A DNA stretch of 6,791 nucleotides from Burkholderiales bacterium UBA6064 (GCA_002428895.1 DIYC01000094.1:1-6791); one strand, 5' to 3'; shown: positions 1-6,120, counted from the first letter of the stretch. The notes: a model not told the origin generated them from the letters alone. A program made the numbers and translations.

Positions 1-1
1 C

Positions 2-484
2 AGTCGTGAGGCCGGTGAGCGCGAAATAGAAAACGCTCTGATAAAACACGTTACCGACTTCTTGCTGGAGTTGGGTGCGGGTTTTGCCTTTGTTGGTCGT
101 CAGGTGCTGCTGGATGTAGGCGGTGATGAGTTCTTTATCGACCTGCTGTTTTATCACCTCAAGCTGCGCTGCTACGTAGTGATTGAGCTGAAAGGTGGAA
201 AATTCAAACCAGAGCATCTGGGTCAGCTGGGCTTTTACATGACGGCGGTAGATGCCCAGGTCAAACACCCAGATGACACTCCCACCATCGGTCTGCTGCT
301 GTGCAAAACTAAGAACAAGGTGGTCGCCGAATACGCACTGCGTGATAAGTCTCAGGCTATCGGCGTGGCTGAATACCAACTGGTCGAGTCCTTGCCGCCA
401 GAACTGCAAACCAGCCTGCCTAGCATTGAACAAATCGAAAATGAGTTGATGAATGGCGAGACGGTGAAGAAAAGCCATGAGTGA
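2..484 (+). CDS. DUF1016/YhcG-type PD-(D/E)XK nuclease, C-terminal part (5' end outside window)
   Basis: The frame is open from the left edge to the TGA at 482-484, so this is the C-terminal 160 codons of a longer protein; an internal TTG at 62 is not a credible start because family-typical sequence (EIENALIKHVTDFLLELG) precedes it. The segment matches the C-terminal nuclease domain of DUF1016/YhcG proteins: the LLELGAGFAFVGRQ block, FFIDLLFYH with the acidic residue at codon 140-142, then IELKGGKF with E at 185-187 and K at 191-193 as the E-x-K part of the PD-(D/E)XK site, then TIGLLLC and the closing EYQL..SLPPEL. Family members are predicted nucleases, often found in or near restriction-modification loci; the substrate is not established. 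The last 8 nt overlap the next gene, which carries a diverged second copy of the same domain. The N-terminal YhcG domain, if present, lies left of the window. Family assignment is firm; activity is inferred from the intact motif. Confidence 0.88.
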   Translation, partial: SREAGEREIENALIKHVTDFLLELGAGFAFVGRQVLLDVGGDEFFIDLLFYHLKLRCYVVIELKGGKFKPEHLGQLGFYMTAVDAQVKHPDDTPTIGLLLCKTKNKVVAEYALRDKSQAIGVAEYQLVESLPPELQTSLPSIEQIENELMNGETVKKSHE

Positions 485-1781
485 ATTGATCTTGTACACC
501 TCCGACGACGGCCAAACCCGGCTTCAGCTTCGGGTGGAGCCTGAGACGATCTGGCTGAGCCAGTTGGAAATTGCCGAGCTGTTCCAAACCAGCAAGCAGA
601 ATGTTTCCCTGCACGCCAAAAACTACCGCACCAAGCTCTATAACTTGGATCTGATTCTAGCCATCGGCTATCGCGTCCGCTCCCCTCGTGGCGTGCAGTT
701 CCGCCAGTGGGCCAGCACCCACCTCAAAGAGTTTTTGCGCAAGGGCTTTGTGATGGACGACGAGCGCCTGAAAAACCCCGGCGCTTGGGATTATTTCGAT
801 GAATTGTTGGCACGCATTCGCGATATACGGGCCTCGGAGAAGCGCTTTTACCAGAAGGTTCGCGATCTATTTTCGCTCAGTGCTGACTATCAGGCACGCG
901 AGCGGGAAACGGCGCTGTTCTTTGCCGAGGCACAGAACAAGCTGCTCTATGCCACCACCGCTCACACTGCCGCCGAGCTGATTTCGAAACGCGCAGACCC
1001 CAACCAGCCGAATATGGCATTGACCAGTTGGCAGGGTTCACGGGTGCGCAAGCAGGCTGTGATTATCGCCAAAAACTACCTGAAAAAAATAGCTCGCGAG
1101 CGTTATGAGGCCTTCGATCAGCAGCCGCGTATTGCAGAAGCCAAAGCGGCGGATGCGGAAGATTTGAAAGAAATTGAACAACTGGAACGCGCGCTCAAAA
1201 CCCAGAGCTTTCAACGCTTGCTATCCTCGCAGAAAAAACACCCTGTTAAGGCCAGCAAAAAGGGAGATGACACACTTCTTGAGTTTATTAAAGACCCCTA
1301 TGTGCTGGAGTTTTTACAACTGCCAGAGTCTGGGCAGTTAAAAGAAAACAAGCTGGAGCAGGCGATTATTGATGAATTGCAGAAGTTCCTGCTGGAATTG
1401 GGCAAGGGCTTTTCATTCGTCGCAAGGCAAATGCGCATCAGCACAGAAACCAGCCATTTTTATCTGGATTTAGTTTTCTACAACTACTTACTCAAGTGTT
1501 TTGTAATTATCGATTTAAAAAGTGGCAAGCTCAGTCATCAAGACATCGGCCAAATGGATATGTATGTGCGTATGTTTGATGACCTTAAACGAGGCGAAGA
1601 CGATAACCCTACCATCGGTATTATTCTGTGCGATAGCAAAGATGAAACCATCGTTAAATACTCAGTGATCAAAGAAAATCAGCAATTGTTTGCCTCTAAA
1701 TACCAACGCATCTTGCCTACCGAAGCAGAGTTAATAGCCGAAATTGAGCGTGAAAAACGGCTGATCGGGGGCGAAGAGTGA
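477..1781 (+). CDS. RhuM-like N-terminal part fused to a DUF1016 PD-(D/E)XK nuclease domain
   Basis: This is a 434-aa two-part protein. Residues 1-240 are RhuM family: an opening YTSDDGQTRLQLRVE, the helix-turn-helix-like WLSQLEIAELFQTSKQNVSLH (26-46), YNLDLILAIGYRVRS (55-69), FRQWAS..LKEFL..GF..DDERLKN (75-100), NKLLYA..AHTAAELI..RAD (154-173) and a charged tail. Residues 265-434 are the DUF1016 nuclease domain: IKDPYVLEFL (271-280), FLLELGKGFSFVARQ (304-318), D331, D346-L-K348 and PTIGIILC (378-385), so the nuclease site looks complete. RhuM was named from Salmonella SPI-3; homologues often sit in type I restriction operons, perhaps as DNA-binding accessory proteins. The RhuM half appears to lack about 25 residues after N49 and about 65 after L202, judged from remembered family length (about 330-345 aa). 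The ATG at 477 follows GAAG at 466-469 and overlaps the previous gene by 8 nt. It could be an active fusion or a decaying gene kept in frame. Confidence 0.85.
   Translation: MSELILYTSDDGQTRLQLRVEPETIWLSQLEIAELFQTSKQNVSLHAKNYRTKLYNLDLILAIGYRVRSPRGVQFRQWASTHLKEFLRKGFVMDDERLKNPGAWDYFDELLARIRDIRASEKRFYQKVRDLFSLSADYQARERETALFFAEAQNKLLYATTAHTAAELISKRADPNQPNMALTSWQGSRVRKQAVIIAKNYLKKIARERYEAFDQQPRIAEAKAADAEDLKEIEQLERALKTQSFQRLLSSQKKHPVKASKKGDDTLLEFIKDPYVLEFLQLPESGQLKENKLEQAIIDELQKFLLELGKGFSFVARQMRISTETSHFYLDLVFYNYLLKCFVIIDLKSGKLSHQDIGQMDMYVRMFDDLKRGEDDNPTIGIILCDSKDETIVKYSVIKENQQLFASKYQRILPTEAELIAEIEREKRLIGGEE
615..627 (+). repeat. 13-bp direct repeat, copy 1, at apparent deletion joint
   Basis: The 13-mer GCCAAAAACTACC occurs here and again at 1068-1080. 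Both copies are read in the same frame as Ala-Lys-Asn-Tyr, and both lie where the RhuM part seems to skip a conserved block. Repetition is seen directly; a role in deletion is inference, and shared protein motif use could also explain it. Confidence 0.6.
1068..1080 (+). repeat. 13-bp direct repeat, copy 2, at second apparent deletion joint
   Basis: Second copy of GCCAAAAACTACC (first at 615-627). Here it encodes AKNY immediately before the abrupt change from the conserved AKNYL block to the KIARERYEAF tail segment of the RhuM part. Confidence 0.6.
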
Positions 1782-1861
1782 TGTCTAATACCATTTTAAT
1801 CTCACTCCCGCGTGGCATATCTACCTTCACCATCGCAGCCAAAGAACATGCGATTACATAA
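1781..1861 (+). CDS. Possible 26-codon bridging ORF
   Basis: The ATG at 1781-1783 shares its A with the TGA stop of the RhuM-DUF1016 gene (TGATG arrangement typical of translational coupling). The ORF reads MSNTILISLPRGISTFTIAA and six more residues, ending in TAA at 1859-1861. It is in the same frame as the downstream helicase gene, whose ATG follows 15 nt after this stop. I recognise no family. It may be a true small peptide, a coupling element that delivers ribosomes to the helicase start (which has no clear Shine-Dalgarno sequence), or the eroded start of a formerly longer gene. Only position and coupling geometry support it. Confidence 0.3.
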   Translation: MSNTILISLPRGISTFTIAAKEHAIT

Positions 1862-1876
1862 CGAGCAAACCAAACC

Positions 1877-3940
1877 ATGACCAACAAACAAATTCCCTCA
1901 GTTTCAGTGACCTATGCCCGAAACGGCAGCTCGACAAAATCCAACGAGCTGGGGATGCGTGTTATGCAGGAACGCGCCTTTGAAAAACGCGGCGAGCAAT
2001 ATCTTCTGATTAAATCGCCGCCTGCCTCTGGTAAAAGCCGCGCCTTGATGTTTATCGCGTTAGACAAGCTCCACAATCAAAACGTCAAAAAAGCCATTAT
2101 TGTCGTGCCGGAAAAATCCATTGGGGCGAGCTTTAACAATGAGCCGTTAAGCCAATATGGTTTCTATTGGGATTGGGAGGTAGCCCCGAAATGGAATTTA
2201 TGCAATGCCCCCGGAGAGGATGGTGGCAAGGTAAATTCAGTTAATGTGTTTTTGGAAAGCAACGATAAAGTATTGGTTTGCACCCACGCCACATTCCGCT
2301 TTGCAGTAGATAAGTTTGGCGTACCTGCTTTTGATGATTGCCTTATCGCTGTTGATGAATTTCACCACGTCAGTGCGAACCCAGATAGTCGCCTAGGCGC
2401 ACAATTGGGGCAATTTATTGGCCGTGGCAAAGTGCATATTATCGCCATGACTGGCTCATATTTCAGAGGCGATGCTGAAGCCGTTCTTTCCCCTCAAGAT
2501 GAAGCTAATTTCGATACGGTGACTTATACCTATTACGAGCAGCTTAACGGCTACGAGTACCTAAAGACCTTAGATATTGGCTATTACTTTTATTCTGGCT
2601 CATACGCGGATGATATTCTGAGCGTATTAAACCCGAACGAAAAAACCATTATCCATATTCCCAACGTCAATTCCCGTGAAAGCACGAAAGATAAAATCAA
2701 GGAAGTGGAGCATATCATTGAAGAGCTGGGTAACTGGCTTGGCACAGATCCAGCCACGGGCTTTCACTTAGTACAAACGTCAGATGGTCGAACGATCAAG
2801 ATTGCCGATTTAGTAGATGATGACCCTGCCAAACGCGACAAAGTATCTGCCTCACTAAAACTGCCAGAAGCAAAAAACAATCGCGATCATGTAGACATCA
2901 TCCTCGCGCTTGGTATGGCGAAAGAAGGCTTTGACTGGATATGGTGCGAACACGCTTTAACGGTAGGTTATCGCTCCAGCCTCACTGAAATTATTCAGAT
3001 CATTGGTCGCGCCACGCGTGATGCAAAAGGTAAAACCCATGCACGTTTTACTAACCTCATCGCAGAGCCAGATGCTTCAGAAGAAGCTGTTACTGATGCT
3101 GTGAATGATACCTTAAAAGCCATTGCCGCTAGCTTGCTTATGGAGCAGGTACTTGCGCCACGATTTAACTTTACACCCAAGAACACACAAAGCGCCCCTG
3201 TAGAGGGCTTTGACTATGGCCAAAACGGTTATGACCCTAATGGTAATAATGTAGGTTTCAATGAATCTACAGGTCAATTTCAAATTGAAATTAAAGGGCT
3301 AGCAGAGCCAAAAAGTGAAGATGCACAGCGTATTTGTCAGGAAGATATAAACGAGGTGATTACCGCCTTTGTGCAGGATAAAACCGTGCTGGAACGGGGC
3401 CTCTTCGATGAAGCAATGATTCCTGAAGAATTAACACAGGTTCGCATGGGTAAAATTGTTAAAGATAAATACCCAGAGCTGGATGACGAAGACCAAGAAG
3501 CCATCCGCCAACACGCTATTGCCGCCTTAAACCTTACTCAAAAGGCGAAAGAAATTGTCAACAACCAGAGCAATGATGACGAACACGGTGGCAGCACCGC
3601 TTTTGTGGATGGAGTAAGAAAGTTTGCGATGGATGTGCGCGACCTAGACATAGATTTAATCGACCGTATTAACCCCTTCAGCGAAGCCTATGCAATTTTG
3701 GCGAAATCCATGAGCGAGGAGAGTCTGAAACAGGTTGCCGCAGTAATATCAGGTAAAAAGATTAATTTAACGCTAGAGGAAGCTAGAGATTTAGCGAGAA
3801 GGGCGCTTAAGTTTAAAAATGAACGAGGCCGTTTGCCAGACATTTTATCACCGGATCCGTGGGAGAAACGCATGGCTGAAGGCGTTGCCTTTTTAACAGT
3901 AATGAAAGAAAGAATGAAATCGGAGTCAACCAATGGCTAA
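1877..3940 (+). CDS. Superfamily 2 DExH-box helicase/translocase (no fused nuclease seen)
   Basis: This 687-aa protein carries the SF2 helicase motif set in order: motif I PPASGKS (48-54, K53 binds nucleotide), a VVPEKSIG segment (77-84), motif Ia region VLVCTHATFRF (132-142), motif II DEFH (160-163), motif III MTGS (191-194), motif V GMAKEGFDW (346-354) and motif VI QIIGRATR (374-381, arginine finger R381). An ATP-driven motor on DNA or RNA is thus expected. Residues about 430-470 form an Asn/Gly-rich linker, and 470-687 are an acidic helical region ending in a helicase-associated-like motif at 646-666. I see no PD-(D/E)XK, HNH or methyltransferase motif, so cleavage, if any, must come from a partner. 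The start is chosen at 1877 because an in-frame TAA lies at 1859 and the VTYARNGSS segment typical of relatives begins 11 residues later; no good ribosome binding site precedes it. Its last 8 nt overlap the GIY-YIG gene, its likely working partner. Type I HsdR was considered and rejected. Confidence 0.88.
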   Translation: MTNKQIPSVSVTYARNGSSTKSNELGMRVMQERAFEKRGEQYLLIKSPPASGKSRALMFIALDKLHNQNVKKAIIVVPEKSIGASFNNEPLSQYGFYWDWEVAPKWNLCNAPGEDGGKVNSVNVFLESNDKVLVCTHATFRFAVDKFGVPAFDDCLIAVDEFHHVSANPDSRLGAQLGQFIGRGKVHIIAMTGSYFRGDAEAVLSPQDEANFDTVTYTYYEQLNGYEYLKTLDIGYYFYSGSYADDILSVLNPNEKTIIHIPNVNSRESTKDKIKEVEHIIEELGNWLGTDPATGFHLVQTSDGRTIKIADLVDDDPAKRDKVSASLKLPEAKNNRDHVDIILALGMAKEGFDWIWCEHALTVGYRSSLTEIIQIIGRATRDAKGKTHARFTNLIAEPDASEEAVTDAVNDTLKAIAASLLMEQVLAPRFNFTPKNTQSAPVEGFDYGQNGYDPNGNNVGFNESTGQFQIEIKGLAEPKSEDAQRICQEDINEVITAFVQDKTVLERGLFDEAMIPEELTQVRMGKIVKDKYPELDDEDQEAIRQHAIAALNLTQKAKEIVNNQSNDDEHGGSTAFVDGVRKFAMDVRDLDIDLIDRINPFSEAYAILAKSMSEESLKQVAAVISGKKINLTLEEARDLARRALKFKNERGRLPDILSPDPWEKRMAEGVAFLTVMKERMKSESTNG
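3922..3925 (+). promoter_or_regulatory. Ribosome binding site GGAG for the GIY-YIG gene
   Basis: GGAG lies inside the end of the helicase gene, 7 nt before the ATG at 3933, and supports that start and independent ribosome loading at the 8-nt overlap. Confidence 0.65.
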
Positions 3941-5153
3941 GGCAAGTTTTACGCAAGAAGATGACGATTTATTAGCAGAGCTTGGCGTCGAAGTTGAGCA
4001 AAAAAAGAAAGTTGCACACACACAGCGAGAGGAAAGAATTATCGCTGGTTTTGAGGAAATTCAGCGTTTTGTAGAGGAGCATGGTCGTGTTCCACGCCAC
4101 GGCGAGGGAAATGACATATTTGAGCGTCTATATGCGGTAAGGCTTGAACGAATTCGCTCACAAGACGAGTGTTGTAAATTAGTTTCGTCTCTCGACCATC
4201 AAAGCTTACTCTCAGTAAGCTCAACAAAAGCAGAGCTCGAAGCTGAATATAAAACGGATGATGAATTGCTGGAAGCTCTTGGAGTGGAACCTTCTAAAGA
4301 AGGTGGAATAACTCATTTAAAACATGTTAAATCACAGTCAGAGAAGAAAGCGGCTGAAGAGATCGCGTCGCGAACGGTTTGCTCTGATTTTGACAACTTC
4401 AAACCACTTTTCGAGCAAGTTCAAGACCACCTAACACGCGGGCTGCTTGAAGCTAAAGTGCTAAAAAACCAGAAAGGCCAAACGATAATGGCTGAGATCA
4501 ATAAAGGTGACTGGTTTATTGTAAATGGACAAAAAGCTTATATTGCCGACATGAGTAAAGATCGAAACTACGGTTTTGACAATAATGACTATAGACTTCG
4601 AGTCATCTTCGATAACAAAACAGAGAGCGATCTATTGCTTCGTTCTATGCAAAAAGCGCTATATGTAGATGATGCGAGTAGACGTATTATGTCGCTTTCT
4701 GCGGGGCCACTATTCGACAGCATTGCAGGCGAAGAAGATACCGCCAGCGGAACAATCTATGTTCTTCGAAGTAAATCAGATCATCCAACCATCGCCAATA
4801 ACCGTAACTTGATTCATAAGATAGGTGTAACGGGCGGTAGCGTAAAAACACGCATCGCCAATGCCAAGCAAGACCCAACTTATTTAATGTCAGACGTGGA
4901 GGTTGTTGCAACGTATGAATTGTACAATATCAGCCGAATCAAACTTGAAAACATCTTTCACCGCTTTTTTGACTCCGCAAAACTCGATATTGAAATCATT
5001 GACCGATTTGGTAAGCCAGTGATACCTAAAGAATGGTTTTTGGTACCGTTGTTTATCGTTGATGAGGTTGTAGATAAGATTAAAGATGGAAGTATAAGCG
5101 AGTACAGATATGACCAAAATGAAGTCAAGCTCATTAAGATCGCCAAAAATTAG
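3933..5153 (+). CDS. GIY-YIG nuclease (T5orf172/Mug113-like) with N-terminal helicase-associated-like motif
   Basis: This is a 406-aa protein with the nuclease domain at the C-terminal end. The GIY half is GTIYVLRS (273-280), the YIG half is HKIGVTGG (295-302), the catalytic arginine is probably R307 in KTRIANA, and the metal-binding glutamate is probably E339 in KLENIFHRFF; KEWFLVPL (366-373) closes the domain. The layout fits the T5orf172/Mug113 branch of GIY-YIG, in which the two motifs are separated by a long loop. Upstream are an acidic tag DDDLLAELGVE (10-20), a helicase-associated-like segment FVEEHGRVP..ERL (46-66), the tag again as DDELLEALGVE (109-119), and a charged helical middle (130-250). 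The 8-nt overlap with the helicase gene implies a stoichiometric partner, perhaps the cutting subunit of a helicase-guided nuclease. Stop codon TAG abuts an insertion-sequence-end-like sequence, but the C-terminus looks complete. Domain call is firm; partner role is inferred. Confidence 0.88.
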   Translation: MAKASFTQEDDDLLAELGVEVEQKKKVAHTQREERIIAGFEEIQRFVEEHGRVPRHGEGNDIFERLYAVRLERIRSQDECCKLVSSLDHQSLLSVSSTKAELEAEYKTDDELLEALGVEPSKEGGITHLKHVKSQSEKKAAEEIASRTVCSDFDNFKPLFEQVQDHLTRGLLEAKVLKNQKGQTIMAEINKGDWFIVNGQKAYIADMSKDRNYGFDNNDYRLRVIFDNKTESDLLLRSMQKALYVDDASRRIMSLSAGPLFDSIAGEEDTASGTIYVLRSKSDHPTIANNRNLIHKIGVTGGSVKTRIANAKQDPTYLMSDVEVVATYELYNISRIKLENIFHRFFDSAKLDIEIIDRFGKPVIPKEWFLVPLFIVDEVVDKIKDGSISEYRYDQNEVKLIKIAKN

Positions 5154-5174
5154 GTTCTATTGCAAAGTTTAACC
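5153..5174 (+). repeat. Insertion-sequence-end-like sequence (IS6-family resemblance)
   Basis: GGTTCTATTGCAAAGTTT, followed by AACC, resembles the terminal inverted repeats of IS6-family elements (IS26/IS257 type ends with the TCTGTTGCAAAGTTT pattern). It starts on the last base of the GIY-YIG stop codon. No transposase follows, so at most it is a remnant or a solo end. Recognition is by eye and the match is short. Confidence 0.3.
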
Positions 5175-5270
5175 AGTATCTGTCATGATTAGGTTACTAA
5201 TTGAAGGGGTAAGATTATAGAAGTTTGTGGTTATCGCAGCTACCAGGCACTGCTTGTTGATTTGTATTTA

Positions 5271-5285
5271 AAAGTGCCCCACTTT
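5271..5285. repeat. Short inverted repeat (6-bp stem)
   Basis: AAAGTG and CACTTT pair around a CCC loop. There is no adjoining T-run on either strand, so it is not a convincing terminator. It may simply be a remnant or an mRNA 3'-end structure. Confidence 0.35.
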
Positions 5286-5349
5286 AATTGATTATTTGCA
5301 TTGTTCTATTGCTTAAAAGGGTCAGAATTAAGTTTTTTAGAAGTAATAC

Positions 5350-5393
5350 GCAATGCTTTTTAATGATACAGTGGCGGAAGCGTCGTTTTTTTT
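5350..5393 (+). terminator. Possible Rho-independent terminator of the helicase/GIY-YIG operon
   Basis: GCTT (5355-5358) can pair with AAGC (5378-5381), extended outward by a T-G wobble and an A-T pair, and a run of eight T follows at 5386-5393. The loop is long (19 nt) and the stem imperfect, so the call rests mainly on the T-run and on the position downstream of the operon. Confidence 0.3.
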
Positions 5394-5412
5394 AACTTGA
5401 ATTGCGGTGTTT

Positions 5413-5432
5413 AAGGAGGAATAAACCTCCTT
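5413..5432 (-). terminator. Hairpin 20 nt past the stop of the minus-strand gene
   Basis: AAGGAGG (5413-5419) and CCTCCTT (5426-5432) form a perfect 7-bp stem with a 6-nt AATAAA loop. It sits where a terminator for the minus-strand gene 5452-5916 would be, but no U-tract follows on that strand. It may instead be a 3'-end stabilising structure. It also contains GGAGG on the + strand, but no ORF follows it. Confidence 0.4.
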
Positions 5433-5451
5433 GATTATTGCAAAATTAAGC

Positions 5452-5916
5452 CTAATGTTTTTTCAGGCGATAATCACCAAACTGGCTTTGATGGCCATTA
5501 ACATCGGCAAAAACACGCTTAAAAATTGCTAATCTACTTTCGGCGTCAAGTGTTGTGTTATTTTCGGCCTCAATTTGAGCTACATACATTTTCCAATTTT
5601 CGAGGTGAATCTTGTGTTGGTTGTCCCATAACAATCTAGCCAGCTCAATTTCAGCAGTTGAGGCGTTGATTAAATCTGTCCATTTTTTGAAACCGAGAAT
5701 TTGTGAGATCAGATGCTGAGCTTTCATAAGCGTGAAGTTTTTTTGATGTTCGTTATCTAATTTATAATCAAAAAATATCCTCTCGATATCGAAGTAAACA
5801 GGCGAATACATGAAATAAATGGAGCCATCAGGTACGTCTTGGTACCAGCCTTGAGTTTTGTAGTCTTTAAATAGCTTTTGGGCTTGTGATTTTAAATAAT
5901 CGATGTTTTTTGACAT
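5452..5916 (-). CDS. Hypothetical 154-aa protein
   Basis: I do not recognise a named function. The protein is small, soluble and lacks signal peptide or membrane segments. Visible features are LKSQAQKLFKDY (8-19), an aromatic and acidic stretch YFMYSPVYFDIERIFFDY (34-51), then LMKAQHLISQILGFKKWTDLI (63-83) and a charged helical C-terminal half. The combination of an LKxQAKxL start with a later GFKxWxDL motif recalls the N-terminal segment of proteins loosely annotated as glyoxalase-superfamily hypotheticals, but no glyoxalase metal-site core is visible, so I do not transfer that name. The ATG (complement of 5914-5916) is preceded by AAGGA at a good distance. It is transcribed toward the defence-like operon, is more AT-rich than that operon, and is flanked by noncoding spacers, so it looks like a separately acquired single gene. 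Coding status is good; function is unknown. Confidence 0.72.
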   Translation of the reverse strand: MSKNIDYLKSQAQKLFKDYKTQGWYQDVPDGSIYFMYSPVYFDIERIFFDYKLDNEHQKNFTLMKAQHLISQILGFKKWTDLINASTAEIELARLLWDNQHKIHLENWKMYVAQIEAENNTTLDAESRLAIFKRVFADVNGHQSQFGDYRLKKH

Positions 5917-5923
5917 GACAAAT

Positions 5924-5928
5924 TCCTT
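5924..5928 (-). promoter_or_regulatory. Ribosome binding site AAGGA for the minus-strand gene
   Basis: On the minus strand AAGGA lies 7 nt before the ATG at 5916, which fixes the start of the hypothetical gene. I found no convincing -35/-10 pair farther upstream. Confidence 0.65.
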
Positions 5929-5985
5929 TGTATTTCCAAGCGTTTTTACTAAGTTTTTGCATCCGTAATCTTGGTCTAGTAAAAA

Positions 5986-6004
5986 AAACTTGGATCAAGG
6001 TTTT
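5986..6004 (-). terminator. Weak possible terminator, A/T tracts on both sides
   Basis: CTTG (5989-5992) pairs with CAAG (5996-5999) around GAT; beyond one mismatch the flanking A and T runs continue the stem. On the minus strand it is followed by a run of eight T (complement of 5981-5988), so it could end transcripts entering from the insertion-sequence side, upstream of the minus-strand gene. The core stem is only 4 bp. Confidence 0.25.
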
Positions 6005-6087
6005 AAGTCATAAATGAAGGCTGATGAAATCTTTGCACGGATGAGCACGCCAGCCAAATGACGTTGCAGACATTTTACTCAAATTTC

Positions 6088-6101
6088 ATTTGATGTCAAA
6101 T
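6088..6101. repeat. Palindrome ATTTGA-TG-TCAAAT
   Basis: A 14-bp near-perfect dyad in noncoding DNA, about 170 bp upstream of the minus-strand gene. It has the size of a regulator half-site pair, but no regulator gene is in view and AT-rich dyads of this length can occur by chance. Confidence 0.3.
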
Positions 6102-6120
6102 CAAGCGTGTAAATTCTGAT

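Larger units (their letters stand above)
5154..5451. other. AT-rich noncoding stretch between convergent genes
   Basis: No credible coding frame is seen. It contains the insertion-sequence-end-like sequence at its left edge, a 10-bp direct repeat GTTCTATTGC (5154-5163 and 5303-5312), a short hairpin at 5271-5285, an AT-only stem at 5312-5332 (CTTAA/TTAAG) followed by T6, a possible terminator ending in T8 at 5386-5393, and a GC-richer hairpin at 5413-5432. Because the genes on either side converge, termination signals for both are expected here. Confidence 0.6.

Noticed and set aside
252..449. 65-codon overlapping ORF in the first nuclease gene
   Set aside because: Out of frame with strong DUF1016 motifs over the full stretch; its translation shows no family features.
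1781..1876. Frameshift splitting one helicase gene
   Set aside because: The short ORF is already in the helicase frame and is separated by a stop codon, not a shift; its sequence does not match any helicase motif, and the helicase starts at the usual family position.
3688..3933. 81-codon minus-strand ORF opposite the helicase 3' end
   Set aside because: It lies wholly antisense to the well-supported helicase gene, has no recognisable motif and is best explained as a shadow of its codon use; the same applies to other antisense ORFs in the window, including 4890-5117 and 6456-6641.
1877..3940. Type I restriction subunit HsdR
   Set aside because: SF2 motifs are present, but length (687 aa) is short for HsdR and I find no N-terminal PD-(D/E)XK nuclease motif; the first motif is already the ATP-binding site at residue 48.
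1877..5153. Known Hachiman or Gabija system
   Set aside because: The nuclease is GIY-YIG, not DUF1837 (HamA) or the TOPRIM/OLD type (GajA), and the helicase is DExH rather than UvrD-like GajB. Only the general logic is similar.
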